This document shows positions 34,882 through 43,905 of a stretch of 64,000 nt of DNA, piece after piece. The stretch comes from JAXMBX01 sp046349635. Its GTDB lineage: Bacteria; Planctomycetota; Planctomycetia; Planctomycetales; Planctomycetaceae. Location: NCBI GenBank assembly GCA_046349635.1, contig JAXMBX010000005.1, positions 62,001-126,000 of the forward strand, written 5' to 3'. The notes below the pieces were generated by a model that was not told where the DNA came from, made no database searches, and worked only from the letters and a program-made list of their open reading frames with translations. Position 1 is the first letter of the stretch; each line of letters starts with the position of its first letter. The position numbers and the translations under genes are program-made.

Positions 34882-35932
34882 GAACAAGTGCCGTCGGTTG
34901 GGTTTTCTGGATCGGATGCTCACGCTCTGGATTTTCCTGGCGATGGGAGCGGGGGTGGCCGTCGGGCACTTCGTGCCGCATGTCGAATCGCTGATCCATG
35001 GCTTTCAGATCGGGACCACGAACGTCCTGATTGCCGCCGGGTTGATTCTGATGATGTATCCGCCGCTGGCGAAGGTGCGATACGAAGAGTTGGGTGAAGT
35101 GTTTCGAAATTGGAAGATCCTGGGATTATCACTGATCCAGAACTGGGTGATTGGACCTGTGCTGATGTTCGGACTGGCGATCGCGTTTCTGCAGGACAAG
35201 CCGGAATACATGGTCGGCCTGATCCTGGTCGGGTTGGCACGATGCATTGCGATGGTGATTGTCTGGAATGAATTGGCGCAGGGGGACAACGAATACGCGG
35301 CGGGGCTCGTCGCGTTTAACAGCGTGTTTCAGGTGCTGTTTTACAGTCTCTATGCGTGGGTGTTCATCACGCTGATTCCCCCCCTGTTCGGATTGCGGGG
35401 AACCGCGGTGGAAATCAGCATCGGTGAGATTGCCCAGAGCGTCTTCATTTACCTCGGCATTCCGTTCCTGGGGGGGATGTTCACGCGCTTGTGTCTGCTA
35501 AGAGTAAAGGGAAAAGAATGGTATGAGCGGGTTTTTATTCCCGCGATCAGCCCGATCACCCTGGTATCTTTGTTATTCACAATCTTCGTGATGTTCAGCT
35601 TGAAGGGGAACCTGATCGTCCAGATTCCGCTGGATGTGCTGCGGATCGCGATTCCGCTCCTGATCTATTTCGTGGTGATGTTTCTCGTGAGTTTCTGGAT
35701 GGGGAAGCGGGTCGGAGCGGATTATTCCAAGACGGTGACGATCGCCTTCACGGCCGCGAGCAACAATTTCGAGCTGGCGATTGCCGTCGCGGTCGCAATC
35801 TTCGGGATCAATTCCGGGGCCGCGTTTGCGGCGGTGATTGGCCCGTTGGTCGAGGTTCCCGTGATGATCGGGCTGGTGAGTCTCTCCCAGATCTGGCTGC
35901 GGAAAACATACGGTCAGAGTGTCCTGCCGTGA
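34874..35932 (+). CDS. acr3: Arsenite efflux transporter, ACR3 family
   Basis: A 352-residue membrane protein of about ten helices that exports arsenite. Family features are visible: the N-terminal helix LTLWIFLAMGAGVAVGHF, the segment LVGLARCIAMVIVWNELAQGD carrying the conserved Cys, and FTAASNNFELAIAVAVA with the conserved Glu. Start ATG 34874 overlaps the last codons of arsC (stop 34881), so translation is coupled. The longer in-frame ORF reaching back into arsC is not a real extension. Confidence 0.95.
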   Translation: MSENKCRRLGFLDRMLTLWIFLAMGAGVAVGHFVPHVESLIHGFQIGTTNVLIAAGLILMMYPPLAKVRYEELGEVFRNWKILGLSLIQNWVIGPVLMFGLAIAFLQDKPEYMVGLILVGLARCIAMVIVWNELAQGDNEYAAGLVAFNSVFQVLFYSLYAWVFITLIPPLFGLRGTAVEISIGEIAQSVFIYLGIPFLGGMFTRLCLLRVKGKEWYERVFIPAISPITLVSLLFTIFVMFSLKGNLIVQIPLDVLRIAIPLLIYFVVMFLVSFWMGKRVGADYSKTVTIAFTAASNNFELAIAVAVAIFGINSGAAFAAVIGPLVEVPVMIGLVSLSQIWLRKTYGQSVLP

Positions 35933-35997
35933 AAATTAAGGGCTTTGCCGGATGATTAGCGCGGTCGGTACAATGACGCGACTGGGGAAATGACTGC

Positions 35998-36567
35998 GTG
36001 ATGAAGAGATCAGGGGAAATGGAACTGTCCTTAATTGGCTATTTTTTGCGGCGGACGAAGATTCCGCCGAATTGGGAACCGTTTCTTCCCTCAACTCTGA
36101 CGGAAGTCTGCACCGTCAGCCACTGTATGAATCCACCGTCCGAGGGCTGGATCAACCGCTGGTTGCACAACGATCTCGGTTTTTTCAACACGCAAGCTGA
36201 TGCCTTATCGATGACGGTGGACTCTCCCCACGAACATCATCTGTTCGCTTACCGCCTGCTGCTGGTGCGATTTGATCGGGGAAATCGTGACCCGATCTCA
36301 TTGCCGGAGTTGGCGGTCGAGTATTTGTCGAACGACTTTGTTTCGCTCGGGTTCGACGTGGTCAGTAAGTCGGTCTCTGCCTTCTTCGAATGTTCGCCGT
36401 TGTCCTGCAATGGCCTGTCGAAAGAGTTCCCGGTCAACCGGTTCTGTCTGCTCAGCACTCTGGCCGAAGCCGAGGCGTTCGCGGAACATTGTTCCCGCGA
36501 AGAGCCTGAGCCGGGGCCGTATTACGTCGTGGAAGTAATGCGCGAGAACGACCTTGGTAACGGTTAG
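35998..36567 (+). CDS. Hypothetical protein, 189 aa
   Basis: A GTG at 35998 is followed directly by an ATG at 36001; either could start the frame, and GGGGAAATGA is upstream. The product is soluble and slightly acidic (MELSLIGYFLRRTKIPPNWE ... PGPYYVVEVMREND), with no signal peptide or membrane helix and several His and Cys residues but no recognised motif. Its stop overlaps the stop of the minus-strand NHL gene by 3 bases (TTAG). Codon use is normal. Function unknown. Confidence 0.65.
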   Translation: MMKRSGEMELSLIGYFLRRTKIPPNWEPFLPSTLTEVCTVSHCMNPPSEGWINRWLHNDLGFFNTQADALSMTVDSPHEHHLFAYRLLLVRFDRGNRDPISLPELAVEYLSNDFVSLGFDVVSKSVSAFFECSPLSCNGLSKEFPVNRFCLLSTLAEAEAFAEHCSREEPEPGPYYVVEVMRENDLGNG

Positions 36568-37586
36568 TTGACCCCCGCCAGTTTCACGCGGACGAGCTTG
36601 ATCAGACGGCCGGAGACGTTCCAGTCCTGGACGTACAGGTTGCCGTCCTTGTCCCAGTAGGACCCATGCGTCCCGCTGAAGATCCCTTCGACCCATTTGT
36701 CCTGCGGCACGTTGTAATTCAATCCTAATTTCAGATCGGGATTGTTCCCGAGGACGGCAATGATGGTGTTGGTCTTGTCGAGTATCACCAGGCGGCCATG
36801 CAGATCGGGAACGGAGACATAATCCCCCTGGATCGCGGCGGAGGTGGGCATCCCCAGACCGGTGATGACTTCGGCGATGAATTCTCCCTCCAGGCTGTAG
36901 TGCAGCAGACGTCCCTTGGGTTGGTGGTTCCGGTCGCAGATCAGGAGACGGGGCGGGTCGTAACGGGTGTCGAGGACCATCCCGTGCGCGGTGTTGAACT
37001 CTTTGAGCTCATTTCCCTTGGTCCCGAAGTAGGACAGAAATTTGCCGGTCTTGTCGAACTTGAAGATGTGATTGCTGGCGTAACCATCGGAGAGGAAGAT
37101 ATCGCCGTTCGGGCCGACGTCGATGGCGGTCGGACTGAATTTGCTTTTCGGATCGAGTCCCGATTCCTTGGGGAAGGGGAGCTTCAGGACGATGGCACCG
37201 GTCTGGGCGTTGAACTTGATCCCTTCCGCGGCGTTGTTGCGCGCGCCGTAGATGAACTCCCCGTCTGCCTCGGACCGGATTTTCATGTCGTGAATGGCGG
37301 AGTATTCATCTCCCAGAAAACGTCGGACGACTTTCCCCTCGGGCGAAAAGACGAAGACGCCAATGTTCGCGCTGGTGTAGATATTCCCCTCCTTGTCGAC
37401 GACCACCCCGCCGTGCGTTCCGCCGAGAACCGATTTGCCATCCGGTCCGAGCCCCCAGCCCGGGACGGTATCGAAGGTCATGAGGCCACAACCCATGCGG
37501 ACGGGCTTGACCGGTTCCGCCGCGAATCCGGCTACGGAGAGACTGAAAACGAGGAGGAGTGCGAGGCAGGGGCGGAGAACGTTCAT
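36564..37586 (-). CDS. Exported NHL-repeat / six-bladed beta-propeller protein
   Basis: A 340-residue protein with a cleavable signal peptide (LALLLVFSLSVAGFAAE). The rest consists of repeated beta-propeller strands of NHL type (GVVVDKEGNIYTSA, AIDVGPNGDIFLSDGYASNHIFKFD, GTKGNELKEFNTAHG), resembling the lyase domain of peptidylglycine alpha-amidating enzymes. Metal-binding or lyase residues cannot be confirmed, so binding or scaffold roles are equally possible. It acts outside the cytoplasm. Start at ATG 37586. Confidence 0.82.
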   Translation of the reverse strand: MNVLRPCLALLLVFSLSVAGFAAEPVKPVRMGCGLMTFDTVPGWGLGPDGKSVLGGTHGGVVVDKEGNIYTSANIGVFVFSPEGKVVRRFLGDEYSAIHDMKIRSEADGEFIYGARNNAAEGIKFNAQTGAIVLKLPFPKESGLDPKSKFSPTAIDVGPNGDIFLSDGYASNHIFKFDKTGKFLSYFGTKGNELKEFNTAHGMVLDTRYDPPRLLICDRNHQPKGRLLHYSLEGEFIAEVITGLGMPTSAAIQGDYVSVPDLHGRLVILDKTNTIIAVLGNNPDLKLGLNYNVPQDKWVEGIFSGTHGSYWDKDGNLYVQDWNVSGRLIKLVRVKLAGVN

Positions 37587-37810
37587 GGTGAAGTTCCTTG
37601 GGCTGAGCGCACGAGGGTTCGCGCCGGAAGCTGAGATTTAAAAGGGGTGAAGATTGGGGACAGACTATTACTGTCGGGGATGGCGGAGAGAAAAGCAAGA
37701 CCCCGTGCTGCGGGGAACTGATGAAATCGATCCGACGCGGGTGCGGACGATTTCCACGTTCCGTACAATACTTGCCGCGCAGAATTTAACGACAGGAGAT
37801 CGCCGGAACG

Positions 37811-39106
37811 ATGGCAACAACTTTGAAGCATCAGCCCCGAGTCGGAATAGCGGCGCGCTGTCCGATTTATTATGGCTGGGTGCAGGTGATCCTGGCGGCG
37901 GTGGCCATGACCGCGACCCTGCCAGGACGGACGCATGGCCTGAGCCTCGTCACGGAACCGCTGCTGCAGGATCTGAAATTCGACCGGGTTACGTTTGCCA
38001 ATCTCAACCTGGCGGCCACGATTCTGGGAGCGGCCATGGGGATTGTCGCCGGGTGGGTGATCGACCGCTGGGGAACCCGCAAGGCTGCTGTTCTCGCTGG
38101 ACTGCTTCTTGCCTTTTCCGTCTTTGGATTGTGCTGGTCGCGCGGGATTGCGACGTCCCTCATTGCGCTTACCGGTATTCGAGCATTCGGGCAGAGTGCC
38201 CTGTCCGTCATCAGCATGGCGATGGTCGGCAAGTGGTTTGTCCGCAGGCTGGGTATGGCAATGGGAATGTTCGCACTGTTGATCACGATCGGCTTTATCG
38301 CGACTGTGCTGGGGGTAGGAGACGCGGTCCAGAAAGTCGCGGGCCCCGTTACTGGAATCCCACCCGTCTATGCACATCCCGAGGCGTGGCGGACTGTCTG
38401 GAACGGGATCGGGTGGTGGCTCCTCATCGGTTTTGTCCCGCTGGCGTGGCTGTTCGTGCGCGATACTCCCGAAAGCTGCAGTCTACTTCCCGATGCTCCC
38501 GCTCGGGAAAGCACTCCCCCCCTTGTTGCTGACATCTCGTTCGCTTCCGCGCTGCGGACCCCCGCATTCTGGGTCTTTGTGTTAACGACGGGGCTTTTCA
38601 ATCTGATTTTCTCGGGGGTGACTTTGTTCAATGAATCGATCCTCACTGAGCGAGGCTTTCCGCCACAGTCGGCCGCGCAGTGTCTGGCAACAGTGACTGC
38701 GGGAGGACTGCTGGCAAATCTGATTGCGGGAGCGTTTAACAGTTCTGTTTCGCTCCGCAGACTGCTAGGAATCGGGATGTTGATCCTGGCGGGGGCACTC
38801 GCCTATTTTCCCAGGATGAAAACGGCTACTGACCTCCAGATGTATGCCATTGCGGTCGGGGTTTCCGGCGGGTTCATCACGGTCGTTTTTTTCGCCCTGT
38901 GGGGACAACTTTATGGCCGCTCAGAGCTGGGGAGAATTCAGGGAGCCGCCCAGGTCATCACCACTCTCTCTTCCGCAGCCGGGCCGTTGGTCTTGGCGGG
39001 AAGCCATGACTATCTCGGCTCGTATGCCCCGGCGATGCTGGGACTCGCGGTGGTCTCCGCGGTTTTGACGATTGCCAGCGTCCTGGTTCCGTTGCCGAAG
39101 CGATGA
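37811..39106 (+). CDS. Major facilitator superfamily transporter
   Basis: A 431-residue membrane protein with 12 predicted helices. The loop 2-3 signature GWVIDRWGTRKAAV and helices such as VQVILAAVAMTATL at the N-terminus fit MFS carriers of the oxalate/formate or monocarboxylate type. A central hydrophilic loop (DTPESCSLLPDAPARES) separates the two halves. AGGAGATCG precedes the ATG. It starts 224 bases from the divergent NHL gene and ends next to the sialidase-like gene. Substrate unknown. Confidence 0.88.
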   Translation: MATTLKHQPRVGIAARCPIYYGWVQVILAAVAMTATLPGRTHGLSLVTEPLLQDLKFDRVTFANLNLAATILGAAMGIVAGWVIDRWGTRKAAVLAGLLLAFSVFGLCWSRGIATSLIALTGIRAFGQSALSVISMAMVGKWFVRRLGMAMGMFALLITIGFIATVLGVGDAVQKVAGPVTGIPPVYAHPEAWRTVWNGIGWWLLIGFVPLAWLFVRDTPESCSLLPDAPARESTPPLVADISFASALRTPAFWVFVLTTGLFNLIFSGVTLFNESILTERGFPPQSAAQCLATVTAGGLLANLIAGAFNSSVSLRRLLGIGMLILAGALAYFPRMKTATDLQMYAIAVGVSGGFITVVFFALWGQLYGRSELGRIQGAAQVITTLSSAAGPLVLAGSHDYLGSYAPAMLGLAVVSAVLTIASVLVPLPKR

Positions 39107-39204
39107 GTCGGCGAGGAAACGGCCTCTATCTATTCGCGAAAAAGTCTTGTAGCTTGGGAGGGACAAAGTTCCCTTTCCTTGATTCGAACAAGAGTGAGTG
39201 CGCG

Positions 39205-41052
39205 ATGCGTTCCTGCACGGCCTTTGTTGTTTTTCTTCTGGGGACATTCGCTCCGGCGATTCAGGCCCAGACCGGCACGATTCATGAGCCGGTCCGCTAT
39301 GTTGGTGGGCCGGTGGTGCATCACAACATGCATGATGGGCAGTTGCGCCCGGCTGTCGGCGTCGAAACATTCCAGGTGATGCGCGCGAATCGCACCCATC
39401 CGGAACAGGCGGACAGCTTCGGTTGGACCTATAACCATGCCCCCATGATCTGCTATTGGAACAACAGGTTCTATCTTGAGTACCTGAGCAATCCGGTGGG
39501 GGAACATGTCGCCCCCGGTCAGACGCTGCTGTGCAGTTCCGTGGATGGCCGGCAGTGGAGCGCGCCCGAGGTGGTGTTTCCGATCTATGAACTCAAATCC
39601 CCCGATCCGCTCAGCACGACCGCCATGATGCACCAGCGGATGGGGTTCTTCATCGCTCCGGATGATCGCCTGCTGCTGTGTGCGTTCTATGGCCATGCCC
39701 CCAATCCTTTCAACAAGGGAGGCATCGGCCGGGTCGTCCGTGAGCTGCACAAGGATGGCTCTCTGGGGCCGATCTATTTCCTCCGCTACAACGAACAATC
39801 AGGCTGGGGAGAGAAGAATACCCGCTACCCGTTCTACAAGCGTTCCACGGATGCCGGTTTTGTGGCTGCCTGTGATGCCCTGATGGACAATCGCCTCATG
39901 CGGCAACAGTGGTGGGACGAGGAACATCTGGACGACGACGCCTTCGCCGCCGCGGCACTTGAGAAACGGCAGGCGTTCAACTGGTATCACCGCAAGGATG
40001 GCAAACTTGTTGGGCTATGGAAATGGTCGCTGGCCGCCCTCTCCTCCGATGAGGGGAAAACCTGGTCAAACCCGGTCAAAGTGCCCACGTTACAGATGAC
40101 CGGAGCGAAGATCTCGGGCCGTCGCACGAGCGATGGGCGGTTCGCGCTGATCTATAACCCGAATCTGGATGATGACCACCGCTGGCCGCTCGCGATTGTC
40201 ACCAGTGAGGATGGAGTTCTGTTCGACAACATGCTCTGCACACACGGCGAAGTGCCACCCCGCCGTTTCGCAGGCCGTTACAAGGACTTCGGGCCGCAAT
40301 ACAACCGGATTGCGGAGGAAGGGAATGGGGAACCTCCCGGCCCGGATCTGTGGGTGACGTACAGCATGAACAAGGAGGACATCTGGGTCAGCCGGGTTCC
40401 GGTCCCCGTCCGGCATGCGGTGCAGGGGCCCGTTCACGACAACTTCGACAATCTGAAAACCGCAGATCCGGTGACCGACTGGAACATCTATTCTCCCCGT
40501 TGGGCACCGGTTGCTGTCGCGGATTTTCCCGATGCGGCGAACAAAAGTCTCGAACTGCAGGACAAGGATCCATACGACTATGCCCGTGCGGTCCGCGTGT
40601 TCCCTGAAACGAAATCGGCCCACGTCCAGTTCAAGGTTCAGCCCGGACAGAATAAGGTGGGGCGTCTGGAGATTGAACTGATGGACCGTTTTGGTCACAG
40701 ACCGGTCCGGTTGGTCGTCGCTGATGATGGACAGGTCAAACTTCTCAACGAGACAGCGCTCACCACTCTTGCTCCTTATCAAGCAAAGGAGTGGTATCAC
40801 GTCGAACTTAAGGTGGATGTCGCGAAGCAGAGTTTCGACGTTTGGCTGGCGGGCAAGTCGGTCGCGTCGAATGTTCCGTTCGCGGAATTCGTGAAGAGCG
40901 TTGAGCGGATTTCTTTCCGGACCGGACCTCGACGGGACGGCCCGACGCTCAAAACGACGACCGAAGGAGAACCAGACCGGGTCACGCCGAATCCGGATCT
41001 CCCAGAACCGCTCGCGGTGTTTCACATTGATGATGTGAAAATTGAACCGTGA
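39205..41052 (+). CDS. Exported sialidase-family (BNR) beta-propeller protein with C-terminal LamG-like domain
   Basis: A 615-residue protein with a signal peptide (FVVFLLGTFAPAIQAQ). The first 430 residues show sialidase-fold repeats, including Asp-box-like DEGKTWSNP and CSSVDGRQWSAP; the last 170 resemble a concanavalin/LamG-like carbohydrate-binding fold (DNFDNLKTADPVTDW ... KEWYHVELKVDVAKQSFDVWL). A role in binding or trimming extracellular polysaccharides is likely, but the sialidase Arg triad cannot be confirmed. Start ATG 39205 fits the signal peptide; an in-frame start at 39103 would place a non-signal stretch before it. Confidence 0.78.
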   Translation: MRSCTAFVVFLLGTFAPAIQAQTGTIHEPVRYVGGPVVHHNMHDGQLRPAVGVETFQVMRANRTHPEQADSFGWTYNHAPMICYWNNRFYLEYLSNPVGEHVAPGQTLLCSSVDGRQWSAPEVVFPIYELKSPDPLSTTAMMHQRMGFFIAPDDRLLLCAFYGHAPNPFNKGGIGRVVRELHKDGSLGPIYFLRYNEQSGWGEKNTRYPFYKRSTDAGFVAACDALMDNRLMRQQWWDEEHLDDDAFAAAALEKRQAFNWYHRKDGKLVGLWKWSLAALSSDEGKTWSNPVKVPTLQMTGAKISGRRTSDGRFALIYNPNLDDDHRWPLAIVTSEDGVLFDNMLCTHGEVPPRRFAGRYKDFGPQYNRIAEEGNGEPPGPDLWVTYSMNKEDIWVSRVPVPVRHAVQGPVHDNFDNLKTADPVTDWNIYSPRWAPVAVADFPDAANKSLELQDKDPYDYARAVRVFPETKSAHVQFKVQPGQNKVGRLEIELMDRFGHRPVRLVVADDGQVKLLNETALTTLAPYQAKEWYHVELKVDVAKQSFDVWLAGKSVASNVPFAEFVKSVERISFRTGPRRDGPTLKTTTEGEPDRVTPNPDLPEPLAVFHIDDVKIEP

Positions 41053-41060
41053 GATAAGAG

Positions 41061-42002
41061 TTACTTGGCTTTGGTTCCTAATTCTCTCGCGATTGCCGCA
41101 TCGAAATTCTTTTTCTGGGCGATGATCCATTTTCTGTAGCCTTCTGGATCGACCCAGGCTTTGGCACCTTCCTTTGCTGCTCGGGCCAGTTTGGCGTCGT
41201 AGTTGAAAGCCTCCGTGTGGGCCATCAGCCAGATGTCGGGCTTCAGGTCTTCCAGAACCCGGAGCGTCCGCTGGTAGTCTTCGCGAATCCCCGGATAGGA
41301 GGGATCTTTTGCGACGCGATAGCCGGGGTTCACGCTGGTGCCATTGGGAAAGACGACGGTGAAGGTCTGGCCTTCGTCGGTCAATTTCATGACGAAGGTG
41401 GTCGAACCGCGCGTATGGCCGTTGGTCAGGAGCGCTGTAATGGCCACGTCCCCGAGCTTGAGGACATCTCCATCATGGAAGACCTGATCGACTTTGGCCG
41501 GCTCGAAGCCGAATTCCGGAGATTTGCCATAGTGGAAGTCGAGTTTGCCGCCCGACTCGAACAGGTCTTTCTCTTCCCGGATGACGGCGATCTGCGAGCC
41601 GGAGAGTTTCTGCAGATAGGCGTGACCGCCGGCATGATCGATGTGGGCATGCCCGATGAGGAGTAGCTTGATCTCCTCAGGCTTGAAACCGAGCTTCCGG
41701 ATCGAGGCTTCAATCATCGGCCCGGATCCGGGCATGCCGGTGTTCAGGATAATGTGACCTTCCGGCGTCGTGATCAGGTAGACGCTCAAGCCCTTCGTGC
41801 CGACGAAATAAATCGGTCCGATGATTTTGGCGGGCTCAGCAGGCTCGTCCCATTTCAGCGCGGTCCGGGCGGTCTTGAGAAACAACGCGGGATCGTTCGC
41901 CAGTTTCTGGAGATCGATCTGCGCAGAGACCGGTGTCGCAAGTCCCATCAGCAAGACCGTCAACATCACGCCAATCCGAAGATTTCCCGTCAGAATCAAC
42001 AT
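41061..42002 (-). CDS. Subclass B3-like metallo-beta-lactamase-fold hydrolase, exported
   Basis: A 313-residue protein with a signal peptide (GVMLTVLLMGLATPVSAQ). Zinc ligands match B3 enzymes: H118-A-H120-I-D122-H123 in GHAHIDHAGG, H196 in NGHTRGST and H262 in AHTEA; the Cys of subclass B1/B2 is absent. The order and spacing are those of functional B3 beta-lactamases, yet many environmental relatives hydrolyse other substrates, so carbapenem resistance is only a possibility. The N-terminal segment before the metal site is longer than usual. A palindrome-covered promoter lies about 200 bases upstream. Confidence 0.85.
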   Translation of the reverse strand: MLILTGNLRIGVMLTVLLMGLATPVSAQIDLQKLANDPALFLKTARTALKWDEPAEPAKIIGPIYFVGTKGLSVYLITTPEGHIILNTGMPGSGPMIEASIRKLGFKPEEIKLLLIGHAHIDHAGGHAYLQKLSGSQIAVIREEKDLFESGGKLDFHYGKSPEFGFEPAKVDQVFHDGDVLKLGDVAITALLTNGHTRGSTTFVMKLTDEGQTFTVVFPNGTSVNPGYRVAKDPSYPGIREDYQRTLRVLEDLKPDIWLMAHTEAFNYDAKLARAAKEGAKAWVDPEGYRKWIIAQKKNFDAAIARELGTKAK

Positions 42003-42039
42003 GCGAGCCTCCGTATCGCGTCTGGTCTTTGGAGCAGCT

Positions 42040-42204
42040 CTACTTCTTCAGGTCCACCGTCACCTTTTTGATGGTGCCGGAGAATTCGAAAGGGGGCGTG
42101 TACACCTCATCCACGGGGGAGCCGGTATCCGCACCGATGTCCATCGTTGTCAGGACGTTGCGGAGTGTTGACGGGAGAACGGCATCGCGAAAGCGAATGT
42201 GGAC
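42040..42204 (-). pseudogene. C-terminal remnant of an arylsulfatase
   Basis: A 54-codon open frame (VHIRFRDAVLPS ... KKVTVDLKK) ending in TAG encodes the characteristic C-terminus of family S1 arylsulfatases: DIGADTGSPVDEVY, PPFEFSGTIKKVTVDL. An in-frame TAG at 42207-42205 closes it just upstream, and no sulfatase core (C-x-P-S-R) exists nearby. The tail is otherwise undamaged, so the 5' part was lost by deletion or rearrangement. It now lies between a promoter and the B3-like hydrolase gene. Confidence 0.8.
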
Positions 42205-42207
42205 CTA

Positions 42208-42236
42208 ATTGTAGCATTTTAGACAACGTTGTCTAA
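42208..42236 (-). promoter_or_regulatory. Promoter overlapped by an 18-bp perfect palindrome
   Basis: TTAGACAACGTTGTCTAA (42219-42236) is a perfect palindrome. On the minus strand it overlaps a -35 box TAGACA (42235-42230) with a 16-base spacer to TACAAT (42213-42208). It has the form of a dimeric repressor operator, for example BlaI/CopY- or TetR-like. It drives toward the sulfatase remnant and the B3-like hydrolase gene; no regulator gene is adjacent. Confidence 0.7.
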
Positions 42237-42279
42237 TGGGAGCGCTGACGATCCGCCGGACGGTTTTCAACTCGTTCCC

Positions 42280-43620
42280 TCAGAGCAGATTGCTCGCGAG
42301 CTCCGCCAATTCGCTCCGCTCCCCTTTTTCCAGGGTCACGTGTGCGAAGAGATTCTGCCCTACCATCCGATCGATCAGGTAACTCAGGCCGTTGGAGAGC
42401 GTGTCGAGATACGGGTGATCGATCTGCTGAATATCCCCGGTGAAGACGATCTTGGTTCCTTCACCGGCTCGGGTGATGATCGTTTTGATCTCGTGAGGAG
42501 TGAGGTTCTGGGCCTCGTCGACGATGAAGAACACGCCGCTGCAGGCTGCCTCGCGGATATAGGCCAGGGGGGTGACTTCAAGCTGGTTCGCCGCGAGGAG
42601 ATCTTGCGCCTTCTGTGTGCCGGAAAGATCGTCCAGTTGATGACGCATGATTGTCAGGTTGTCATACAGAGGCTGCATGTACGGGTCGAGCTTGGCGGCA
42701 ATATCACCCGGCAGAAAGCCGAGATCCCGATTGCTCAGGGGAACCGCGGGGCGGGCGAGAAGGATCTGGCGATAGCGGGCACGCGATTCCATGGCGGCAG
42801 CGAGCGCCAGCAAGGTCTTTCCGGATCCCGCCTTGCCGGTGAGGGTCACCAGTTTCAAGTCATCGTTCAGGAGCGCGCGGAGGGCAAAGGACTGTTCCGC
42901 GTTTCGCGGTTGAATGCCCGCTGCGGATAACTTCTCGATCCTGTCGAAACTGTTCTGCAATGGGTTGTACGTGGCGAGAACCGATTTGGAACCGTTTCTC
43001 AAGACGAAGTTTTCATTGGCGCGCGGTGGCGGAACGCATTCGAGAGACTCCGCGGGGACCCGGCCTCCGTTCTTGAAGAACTGGGTCACGGCGTCCGAGG
43101 GAAGATCCTCGATGAGCCGCTTGCCGGTATACAGCTTGTCCATGCTCTCGACTTTGTCCGTGCTGTAGTCCTGGGCGGTCAGGCCAAAGGACTTCGCCTT
43201 CATCCTGAGGTTGGTGTCTTTCGTGACGAGGACCACGGCGCGCGGCGATTCCCGTTGCTGCAGCGAGAGTGCAATGTTCAGGATGCGATGGTCCGGACAA
43301 TCGGCGAGGAAGGCGTCCTTGAGGCGCTGGTTGTGGTCGGCATCAAGCACGACGCGAATCGAGCCCAGTCCCGATCCGAGTGACGCTCCTTCCGGTGAGA
43401 GCAGATCTCCCGTCACTTCGTCGACGCGGCGCAGAAACGCCCGGGCCTGGAAGTTGATGTCCTCGTTTCCCTTTTTGAAACGGTCGAGTTCTTCGAGCAC
43501 CGTGATCGGGACGGCGACGTCGTTTTCCTGGAAGTTTCGCAAGCAGCCTGCATCGTGAAGGATGACGTTGGTGTCCAGAACAAACAGCTTGGACCCGGAT
43601 CGCGATGCAGCCTCTGCCAT
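42280..43620 (-). CDS. PIN-domain and PhoH-domain fusion protein
   Basis: A 446-residue protein distinct from the YbeZ-type PhoH at 25 kb. An N-terminal PIN ribonuclease domain (LFVLDTNVILHDAG with catalytic Asp, then VLEELDRFKKG and DHRILNIAL) is followed by a P-loop domain: Walker A GKAGSGKT, Walker B FFIVDEAQN and GTKIVFTGDIQQIDHP. Such PhoH2/YlaK-type proteins act as ATP-dependent RNases or helicases and in some bacteria pair with a small antitoxin-like gene; none is seen upstream. GGGAGGA precedes ATG 43620, so the longer open frame to 43728 is rejected. The next 285 bases upstream hold no gene. Confidence 0.94.
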   Translation of the reverse strand: MAEAASRSGSKLFVLDTNVILHDAGCLRNFQENDVAVPITVLEELDRFKKGNEDINFQARAFLRRVDEVTGDLLSPEGASLGSGLGSIRVVLDADHNQRLKDAFLADCPDHRILNIALSLQQRESPRAVVLVTKDTNLRMKAKSFGLTAQDYSTDKVESMDKLYTGKRLIEDLPSDAVTQFFKNGGRVPAESLECVPPPRANENFVLRNGSKSVLATYNPLQNSFDRIEKLSAAGIQPRNAEQSFALRALLNDDLKLVTLTGKAGSGKTLLALAAAMESRARYRQILLARPAVPLSNRDLGFLPGDIAAKLDPYMQPLYDNLTIMRHQLDDLSGTQKAQDLLAANQLEVTPLAYIREAACSGVFFIVDEAQNLTPHEIKTIITRAGEGTKIVFTGDIQQIDHPYLDTLSNGLSYLIDRMVGQNLFAHVTLEKGERSELAELASNLL

Positions 43621-43905
43621 ACCATCCTCCCTGATGGGGGTTCTCGTTCCATGATCGATTGGGGATCGACAGGATCTCCGATATGCCGATGGGATCGTAC
43701 TCTTGCCACCCGGTTCGGTCAACGCCACATCCCGCTCTCTGGCAGTCCGGTCTTGTGAGTCGGAAAACTTCCTGGTGTGGGCGTACCTCTTGGATTTCCG
43801 GTATTCGGCGAGCAGGTTCGCGTATTATTCACAATCGCGCCAGACACCGACTTCGTCACGGAGTAATCCTCCGCGGCGCCACTGAACACGACAGTTCGCT
43901 ACTCA

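Noticed and set aside
42280..43620. Toxin-antitoxin pair around the PIN-PhoH protein
   Set aside because: No small antitoxin-like gene is found next to it; the 285 bases upstream hold no ORF of suitable quality.
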